29,294 bases of DNA, from assembly GCA_026388345.1 (NCBI GenBank), contig JAPLJY010000151.1, forward strand, positions 1 through 29,294, written 5' to 3'. Positions 24,521 to 29,294 of the stretch are shown here, in pieces. The position numbers and the translations under genes are program-made. Every line of letters starts with the position of its first letter. Within the stretch, counting starts at the first letter, position 1. Below the pieces are notes generated by a model that searched no databases, was not told where the DNA came from, and saw nothing but the letters and a program-made list of their open reading frames with translations. This DNA is from Deltaproteobacteria bacterium (GTDB lineage Bacteria > Desulfobacterota > Syntrophia > Syntrophales > UBA5619).

Positions 24521-24598
24521 ATGAACGCAAGAAACACGATTATCGCCGTTGAGGGCATAATTATCGGGCCTGCATACAGGGGCCTGAGCGGAGGGTAG
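24521..24598 (+). CDS. Isoleucine-rich attenuator leader peptide for cimA
   Basis: This 25-residue reading frame is preceded by AGGAAGG (24507-24513) at 7-nt spacing. It contains NTIIAVEGIIIGP: five Ile codons, three of them consecutive (ATA ATT ATC at 24557-24565), plus one Val and one Leu. Leader peptides rich in the end-product amino acid control ilv operons by transcription attenuation, and the 'III-G/P' arrangement followed by a Gly-rich tail recalls the ilvGMEDA leader of enteric bacteria. The downstream gene makes citramalate, the first intermediate of isoleucine synthesis, and an intrinsic terminator lies between them. I infer a regulatory peptide whose translation speed senses Ile-tRNA. 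Confidence 0.8.
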   Translation: MNARNTIIAVEGIIIGPAYRGLSGG

Positions 24599-24644
24599 TG
24601 TTTCCATAAAAAAGGGTCAAAGCGACCAAATCCGTTATCAGGTT
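24581..24644 (+). promoter_or_regulatory. Antiterminator pairing of the cimA attenuator
   Basis: The end of the leader frame, CCTGA (24583-24587) and CGGA (24589-24592), can pair with TCAGG (24638-24642) and TCCG (24631-24634). Two flanking G-U pairs extend it (24581-24582 with 24643-24644), and a 1x3 internal loop interrupts it. The pairing uses the 5' arm of the terminator and is therefore exclusive with it. A competing upstream hairpin, CCTG-cata-CAGG (24569-24580), could sequester part of the first arm. A ribosome stalled at the Ile codons leaves the first arm free, while one at the stop codon covers it. Confidence 0.65.
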
Positions 24645-24666
24645 CGACCGATAACGGATTTTTTGT
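24628..24666 (+). terminator. Intrinsic terminator (attenuator) upstream of cimA
   Basis: AAATCCGTTATC (24628-24639) pairs with GATAACGGATTT (24650-24661), a perfect 12-bp stem with a 10-nt loop, followed by a T-rich tract (TTTGTTTTT up to 24670). It ends just before the cimA SD at 24675-24680, so it can only act as a conditional terminator for cimA. Confidence 0.88.
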
Positions 24667-24686
24667 TTTTGGAAAAGGAGAAGGCT

Positions 24687-26291
24687 ATGGCTTCAACGGA
24701 CGTTTTTATCTACGATACGACCCTGAGGGACGGCACGCAGGGGGAGAAGATCAATTTTTCCGCGGAGGAGAAACTGCGGATCGCCCGGCGTCTGGATGAC
24801 ATGGGATTCCACTATATCGAGGGAGGATGGCCCGGCTCCAACCCCAAGGACATCCGTTTCTTCGAGATGGCCAAAGGGCTTACCTTCCGGCACGCCCGCT
24901 TGACCGCCTTCGGTAGCACGCGCAAACCCGGTACCAGGCCCGACAACTGCCGGAACATCCGGGCGCTGATCAAGGCACAAACCCCGACCGTAGCCATCTT
25001 CGGAAAGAGCTGGGACCTCCATGTCAAGGAGATCCTCGACAGCACTTTGGAAGAGAACCTGGAGATGATCCGCGATTCCATCGCCTATCTCAAGAAAAAA
25101 GAAAAAGAGGTGATCTTCGATGCGGAGCACTTCTTCGACGGCTACCTTAAGAACCCCGCCTATGCCCTCGAGACCCTGAAGGCGGCCCTCGAAGCCGGCG
25201 CGGACCGGATCGTCCTTTGCGACACGAACGGCGGCGCCATGCCCCACGACCTGACCGCGGCAGTAATCGCCGCCGCGGCCGTCATCCCTCCCGCCCGGCT
25301 CGGCATCCATGCCCACAACGACTGCGGCCTCGCCGTGGCCAACACAATCGCCGCCGTCCATGCGGGGGTGGTCATGGTCCAGGGAACGGTCAACGGCTAT
25401 GGGGAGAGGTGCGGCAACGCCGATCTGACCGCCGTGATCGGCAACCTCCAGCTCAAGATGGGTAGAAGATGCCTCCCGAAGGCCTCGCTTCGCCAGCTCA
25501 CGAATCTCTCCTACTACGTGAGCGAGGTCGCGAATGTGAGACCTCTGCTCTTCCGGCCTTTCGTCGGGGGAAGCGCCTTTGCCCACAAGGGGGGGGTCCA
25601 TGTGAACGCCGTCGCGAAGAATCCCCAGGCCTACGAGCACATTCGCCCCGAGCTGGTGGGCAACCGCCAGCGGGTACTCGTTTCCGATCTCGCGGGAAAG
25701 AGCGCCATCGCGTGGAAGGCCAAGGAACTCGGCGTCAATCTCGGGGAAAACGACGAGGTGAGCCGGAAGATCGTCTGGGAAATCAAACGGCTGGAAGATC
25801 AGGGGTTCCAGTTCGATGCGGCCGACGGCTCCCTGTCCCTGCTCATGAAGAAGATCACCGGCGCCTTCAAGGAGCCCTTCACGCTCGAGTGCTTCAACGT
25901 GACCAACGGCAAGACCGGGAATCACGCCCCCGTCTGCCTGGCCACGATGAAGATCTCCGTCGGCAGCGATGTGGAACTGACTGCGGCAGAGGGGAACGGC
26001 CCCGTCAACGCCCTCGACCACGCCCTGAGGAAGGCCCTGGCAAAATTCTACCCCCAGATTAAAGAGGTGCACCTGGTCGACTTCAAGGTCCGCATCGTGG
26101 AGGGGAGCGAGGGGACGGCGGCCAAGGTCAAGGTGCTCCTCGATTCCCGGGACGCGGAGGAGGTGTGGAGCACGATCGGCGTCTCCGAAAACGTGATCGA
26201 GGCCAGTTGGCAGGCCCTGGTCGACAGCATCCAGTACAAGCTCAGCAAGGACAACGTCAACAAGAACGAGCGGCAGGAAGCGACAGGATGA
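24687..26291 (+). CDS. cimA: (R)-citramalate synthase
   Basis: The 534-residue enzyme condenses pyruvate and acetyl-CoA to citramalate, the first step of the threonine-independent route to isoleucine. The N-terminal HMGL/DRE-TIM barrel carries YDTTLRDGTQGEKINFS, the metal-binding HAHNDCGLAVANT and NGYGERCGNADL. The C-terminal third is a LeuA-type regulatory dimer domain (SVGSDVELTAAEGNGPVNALDHAL), the site of feedback inhibition in relatives. The 'TLRDGTQGE' form and ~530-residue length fit the CimA branch better than 2-isopropylmalate synthase. The start at ATG 24687 follows AAAAGGAG; an in-frame TTG at 24663 falls in the terminator. An isoleucine-type attenuator precedes the gene. Confidence 0.94.
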   Translation: MASTDVFIYDTTLRDGTQGEKINFSAEEKLRIARRLDDMGFHYIEGGWPGSNPKDIRFFEMAKGLTFRHARLTAFGSTRKPGTRPDNCRNIRALIKAQTPTVAIFGKSWDLHVKEILDSTLEENLEMIRDSIAYLKKKEKEVIFDAEHFFDGYLKNPAYALETLKAALEAGADRIVLCDTNGGAMPHDLTAAVIAAAAVIPPARLGIHAHNDCGLAVANTIAAVHAGVVMVQGTVNGYGERCGNADLTAVIGNLQLKMGRRCLPKASLRQLTNLSYYVSEVANVRPLLFRPFVGGSAFAHKGGVHVNAVAKNPQAYEHIRPELVGNRQRVLVSDLAGKSAIAWKAKELGVNLGENDEVSRKIVWEIKRLEDQGFQFDAADGSLSLLMKKITGAFKEPFTLECFNVTNGKTGNHAPVCLATMKISVGSDVELTAAEGNGPVNALDHALRKALAKFYPQIKEVHLVDFKVRIVEGSEGTAAKVKVLLDSRDAEEVWSTIGVSENVIEASWQALVDSIQYKLSKDNVNKNERQEATG

Positions 26292-26332
26292 GGATCGTCG
26301 ATGGCCTGATCCGCTATCTTCAGACATCCTGA
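26288..26332 (+). pseudogene. 14-codon frame, possible N-terminal stub of a ThDP-dependent enzyme
   Basis: An ATGA overlap with the cimA stop opens the frame MRIVDGLIRYLQTS, which stops at 26332. The pattern resembles the first residues of acetolactate-synthase-type ThDP enzymes ('..V.D.IVRYLE..GV'). A lost ilvB-like gene co-translated with cimA would make metabolic sense, but fourteen residues are too few to be sure. Confidence 0.25.
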
Positions 26333-26525
26333 ATCTCGCGAAAAGGAGCAGAGGAAATCCAGGAGATCCAGGGGTTATGATCACCGAAAGAAGGCCGAAC
26401 CTGTGGAAAATGGAAGACGCAAGCTCGTTTGGTGAATCTGCTGGACGGACCGGCGGCGAAGGTGATAAAACCCCAAGCAGCCGGTCCGGGACACACCGCC
26501 CTGCAGGACCGACTTCCAGGGAGCG

Positions 26526-27884
26526 ATGAAAATGGTTCAGCCGAAGGGTTCCGCCCTCGCCATCCTGATCGTCGACGACGAGGCCAACATCCGCAAGACG
26601 CTGTCCGTCTGCCTGGAGACGGAAGGGCACATGGTGACAGCGGTGGGCAATCCCGAGGACGCCCTGGTCGAGGCCTCCCGCCGCTCCTTCGACGTCGCCT
26701 TCGTCGATCTGCGCCTGGGCGTCACGAGCGGGCTCGATCTGATCCCCTCGCTGTTGAACACCTCTCCCTGGCTTCGGATCATCGTGATCACGGCCTACGC
26801 CTCGATCGACACTGCGGTCGAGGCCATCAAGCGGGGGGCGACCGACTACATCCCGAAGCCCTTCACGCCCGCCCAGATCAAGCTCGCCGTACAGAAGCTC
26901 TTCGAGATGCGCTCGCTGGAACAGAAGGTGGCCTCCCTGCGGGAGGACCTGGGGCGCTCGCACCTCGATGCGGACTTTTCCAGCGACAACCCCGCCGTGA
27001 GGCGCGCCGTCAGCCTGGCACGCGAGACGGCCCCCTCCGATGCGACCCTTCTGCTGCGGGGGGAGAGCGGCACGGGCAAGGGCGTCCTGGCACGGGCCAT
27101 CCACGGCTGGAGCTCGCGGGCGAACCGGCCCTTCAGCGTCCTGTCCTGCCCCTCCCTGTCGCCGGAACTTCTGGAAAGCGAGCTGTTCGGCCACGCCAAG
27201 GGGGCCTTCACCGGCGCCATCCGTGACAACCCAGGCCGCATCAGCGCCTGTGAAGGCGGGACTCTTCTGCTGGACGAGATCGGTGACCTCCCCCTCTCCC
27301 TCCAGCCGAAACTGCTCAGGTTCGTCCAGGACAAGGAGTACGAGCGCCTCGGCGACTACGTGACGCGCCGGGCCGACGTGAGGATCATCGCGGCGACAAA
27401 CATCGATCTGGAAAAGGCCCTTAGGGAGGGCCGTTTCCGGGAGGATCTCTACTATCGGCTCAACGTGATCCAGATCACGCTTCCCCCGTTGCGGGAGCGG
27501 CCGGAGGACCTGGTCGCGCTGGCCGAGCGCCTCGTAGTTTTCTTTGGCCGGAGCTGCCACCGGGCCGTGGCGGGTTTCACCGACGAAGCGGTCGATATCC
27601 TGAGGCATTACGGCTGGCCCGGAAACGTCCGCGAGCTGAGAAACGTCATCGAAAGGGCCGTTATCCTCTGCCGGGGGGAGAGGATCGACGTGCATCACCT
27701 GCCGGAGAACCTGCGCACCGCCGATCGGTCGATCCGGCTGGGAGACCCACTGCGCCTCGACCAGATCAAAAAGGAGCACATCCGGCGCGTTCTGACTGAC
27801 GCCCGCTCCCTTCAGGAGGCAGCCGACGTCCTCGGCATCGACCAAGCCACCCTCTGGCGCCACCGCAAGCAGTACGGCATCTAA
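26526..27884 (+). CDS. Sigma-54-dependent NtrC-family response regulator (AlgB-like)
   Basis: The 452-residue protein has a receiver domain (acidic pocket VDDE at 16-19, phospho-acceptor Asp61 in FVDLRLG, Lys111 in PKPF). Its AAA+ domain has Walker A GESGTGKG (179-186), the sigma-54 contact loop GAFTGA (226-231), and Walker B LLLDEIGD. A C-terminal Fis-type helix-turn-helix (SLQEAADVLGIDQATLWRHR) ends the protein. All activation residues are present. The tail closely follows the pattern of AlgB of Pseudomonas, and the gene order regulator then KinB-like kinase is also that of algB-kinB. The start is ATG 26526 with GGGAG upstream. It probably activates sigma-54 promoters, including perhaps the one in front of the following kinase gene. 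Confidence 0.94.
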   Translation: MKMVQPKGSALAILIVDDEANIRKTLSVCLETEGHMVTAVGNPEDALVEASRRSFDVAFVDLRLGVTSGLDLIPSLLNTSPWLRIIVITAYASIDTAVEAIKRGATDYIPKPFTPAQIKLAVQKLFEMRSLEQKVASLREDLGRSHLDADFSSDNPAVRRAVSLARETAPSDATLLLRGESGTGKGVLARAIHGWSSRANRPFSVLSCPSLSPELLESELFGHAKGAFTGAIRDNPGRISACEGGTLLLDEIGDLPLSLQPKLLRFVQDKEYERLGDYVTRRADVRIIAATNIDLEKALREGRFREDLYYRLNVIQITLPPLRERPEDLVALAERLVVFFGRSCHRAVAGFTDEAVDILRHYGWPGNVRELRNVIERAVILCRGERIDVHHLPENLRTADRSIRLGDPLRLDQIKKEHIRRVLTDARSLQEAADVLGIDQATLWRHRKQYGI

Positions 27885-27922
27885 CAGCCTGCCAAACCTT
27901 TCATTCTGCAACCTTGCCATGC

Positions 27923-27951
27923 GGCGTTCTTGCGAACTGCAAGGGAACGCC
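27923..27951 (+). other. Hairpin after the response regulator gene
   Basis: GGCGTTCTTGC (27923-27933) pairs with GCAAG-gg-AACGCC (27939-27951), an 11-bp stem with a 2-nt bulge and 5-nt loop. No U-tract follows, so it may slow or partly end transcription, or stabilise the upstream message, rather than act as a strong terminator. Confidence 0.4.
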
Positions 27952-28005
27952 CCGCCCTGTTCAACAAATTCAGAAGCATAATCCGCGAGATACGAACATC
28001 TTTCC

Positions 28006-28022
28006 CCGGCACGGTCCTTGCT
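28006..28022 (+). promoter_or_regulatory. Sigma-54 (-24/-12) promoter of the histidine kinase gene
   Basis: CCGGCACGGTCCTTGCT has GG (28008-28009) and GC (28020-28021) exactly 10 bp apart and matches the consensus TGGCACG-N4-TTGC except for C in place of the first T. Transcription would start near 28033, directly before the SD GGGAGGAG of the kinase gene. The preceding gene encodes a sigma-54 activator. Confidence 0.75.
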
Positions 28023-28048
28023 CAAGTCCCTCCGGGAGGAGAGAAACC

Positions 28049-29294
28049 ATGTTCGGACTGCGCCAAAAGCTTTCTTTGGGGTTCGGGGGCCTGCTGCTGA
28101 TCATCCTGATCATCGGCGGCCAGAGCATCGTCCAGTTCCGGGAACTCGGGCAATCCATCGACGTGATCCTGCGCGAGAACTACCAAAGCGTCGTGGCCTG
28201 CCAGCAGATGAAGGAGGCCATCGAACGCATGGACAGCGGCATCCTCTTTGTCCTGTTGGGGTATGACGAGGAGGGGAAAAAGCTGATCCGTACGAATGAA
28301 GAGCGGTTCGAGAAGGCCCTTAAGGTCGAGCTTGGCAACATCACCGTCCCGGGGGAGGGGGAGAAGGCTGCCACCTTGAAGGGCCTGTTTTCCCGGTATC
28401 GGGAAGCCCTCGACGGCATGCTGGCCAAGCCCCCGTCCGGCGAACTGAGCCGGAACCGGTATTTCAACGAGCTGCTGCCGCTTTTTCTGCAGACGAAGGA
28501 AACGGCGGATGAGATCCTGCGAATGAACCAGAACAACATGAACGAGGCCAACGAAAAGGCCAGAAGGCAGGCCGCGTTTGCCCGGCAGCGGATGTACCTT
28601 CTCCTGTCGTTCGGTTTCCTGATCGCGGTGGCCTTTATCCTCTTCACGGGGAGATGGATCCTGCGACCCATCAACCGCCTGATCCGTTCCGCCGAAGAGA
28701 TCCGGGGCGGAAACCTGGACCTCGTCGTGCAAACCGACTCTCGGGATGAGATCGGCCGGTTGTCGGAGGCGTTCAACGATATGGCCGCCAGTCTCCGCGA
28801 ATTCCGCCGCTACGACCAGGCGAAACTGAGCCGCACCCAACAGGCGACTCAGGAGACCCTCGATAGTCTGTCCGAAGCCGTGGCGATCCTGGATCTGGAG
28901 GGAAAGGTCGAGATATCGACGGAAGCCGCCCGCAAGCTTTTCGGAATCCAGGCGGGAACCAGCCTCAGGGAACTTCCGTACGTTGAACTGTCCGATTCGT
29001 TTCAGAATGTTGTTGCCGGCGTTCCCGACCACCTCGGTAAAAGGCAAAAGGTCCTTCAACGGTTCGTGCATGGGAGGGAACACTATTTTTCCTTCGATGC
29101 CGCCCCCATCCGAAACCGGGCAGGACAATTGACGGGGGTGGTCCTGATCCTGAAGGATGTGACGGAACCGCGCCGCCTGGAGGAGATGAAAAGCAACCTC
29201 GTCTCGACGGTGTCCCACCAGCTCAGGACCCCGCTGACGTCGATCCGCATGGCCATTCACTTGCTCCTGGAGGAGAAGGTCGGGCCGCTGACCG
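28049..29294 (+). CDS. Sensor histidine kinase (KinB-like), 5' part
   Basis: The frame starts at ATG 28049 behind GGGAGGAG and stays open to the window end (415 codons seen). A first membrane segment (about 10-25) precedes a ~165-residue periplasmic helical domain. A second segment (about 188-206) leads into a HAMP domain (RPINRLIRSAEEIRGGNLDL, then DEIGRLSEAFNDM), then a PAS domain (about 275-370). The dimerisation/phospho-acceptor helix contains SHQLRTPLTSIRMA with His390. The ATPase domain lies outside the window. It is the natural partner of the preceding NtrC-type regulator, as KinB is for AlgB. Its periplasmic domain resembles four-helix sensor domains, so it probably senses a small molecule or envelope state; the signal is unknown. 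Confidence 0.93.
   Translation, partial: MFGLRQKLSLGFGGLLLIILIIGGQSIVQFRELGQSIDVILRENYQSVVACQQMKEAIERMDSGILFVLLGYDEEGKKLIRTNEERFEKALKVELGNITVPGEGEKAATLKGLFSRYREALDGMLAKPPSGELSRNRYFNELLPLFLQTKETADEILRMNQNNMNEANEKARRQAAFARQRMYLLLSFGFLIAVAFILFTGRWILRPINRLIRSAEEIRGGNLDLVVQTDSRDEIGRLSEAFNDMAASLREFRRYDQAKLSRTQQATQETLDSLSEAVAILDLEGKVEISTEAARKLFGIQAGTSLRELPYVELSDSFQNVVAGVPDHLGKRQKVLQRFVHGREHYFSFDAAPIRNRAGQLTGVVLILKDVTEPRRLEEMKSNLVSTVSHQLRTPLTSIRMAIHLLLEEKVGPLT

Noticed and set aside
26377..26529. 50-codon frame overlapping the response regulator start by ATGA
   Set aside because: The overlap is suggestive, but the SD is too distant and the composition (many Ser, Gly, Arg, Pro) and lack of motifs point to non-coding sequence.
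27923..27951. Hairpin as a strong intrinsic terminator
   Set aside because: The stem is good but no U-tract follows, so it is listed only as a hairpin of unknown role.
24693..28025. Very long minus-strand frame of 1110 codons
   Set aside because: It runs antisense through cimA and the response regulator, both well-recognised genes. It has no recognisable domain and is a product of GC-biased third positions.

Overview
The window looks like chromosomal DNA of a high-GC (roughly 55-60 % by eye) Gram-negative bacterium, most likely a deltaproteobacterium (Desulfobacterota, possibly a syntrophic lineage). This rests on gene content: TRAP-TAXI and Bug/tripartite tricarboxylate transporters, a ~1000-residue PurS-PurL fusion with separate PurQ, a dedicated citramalate synthase for isoleucine, and an AlgB/KinB-like sigma-54 two-component pair. 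No rRNA, tRNA, CRISPR array or complete transposon is visible.

Region 1 (1-5995, + strand) is a catabolic/transport gene string: the C-terminal part of a dihydrodipicolinate-synthase-family lyase, an SDR dehydrogenase, a D-2-hydroxyacid dehydrogenase, a likely remnant of a beta-hydroxyacid dehydrogenase tail, a cupin, and a complete TRAP-TAXI importer (fused permease plus solute-binding protein). A gene-free 627-bp stretch (5996-6622) separates it from the convergent region 2.

Region 2 (6623-15842, - strand) is an eight-gene catabolic operon read leftwards: creatininase-family hydrolase, Tm-1/UPF0261 protein, class II aldolase, zinc alcohol dehydrogenase, xylose-isomerase-like TIM barrel, then the TctC, TctB and TctA genes of a tripartite tricarboxylate transporter. 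A LacI-family repressor gene lies just upstream on the same strand. A perfect 14-bp palindrome sits at the repressor's own promoter. A degenerate copy sits at a second promoter, in front of the creatininase gene, whose -35 box contains the repressor's stop codon. The substrate is unknown; the enzyme set partly resembles the inosose ring-opening branch of inositol catabolism known from Thermotoga.

Region 3 (16013-18997, - strand) pairs an orphan PstS-like periplasmic binding protein with a membrane GAF-PAS-GGDEF diguanylate cyclase, a likely ligand-to-c-di-GMP signalling pair. The signal-peptide region of the binding protein carries a ~90-bp element with two GC-rich hairpins that looks like an in-frame REP/IS200-type palindromic insertion.

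Region 4 (19153-23005, - strand) is purL-purQ. Region 5 (23244-24439, + strand) holds a broken CaiB/BaiF CoA-transferase gene and an EamA/DMT exporter. Region 6 (24470-26291, + strand) is citramalate synthase (cimA) preceded by what reads as a complete isoleucine attenuator: an Ile-rich 25-codon leader peptide, an antiterminator pairing and an intrinsic terminator immediately before the cimA ribosome binding site. Region 7 (26526 to the end, + strand) is an NtrC-family response regulator followed by a KinB-like histidine kinase that runs off the window, with a good sigma-54 promoter between them.
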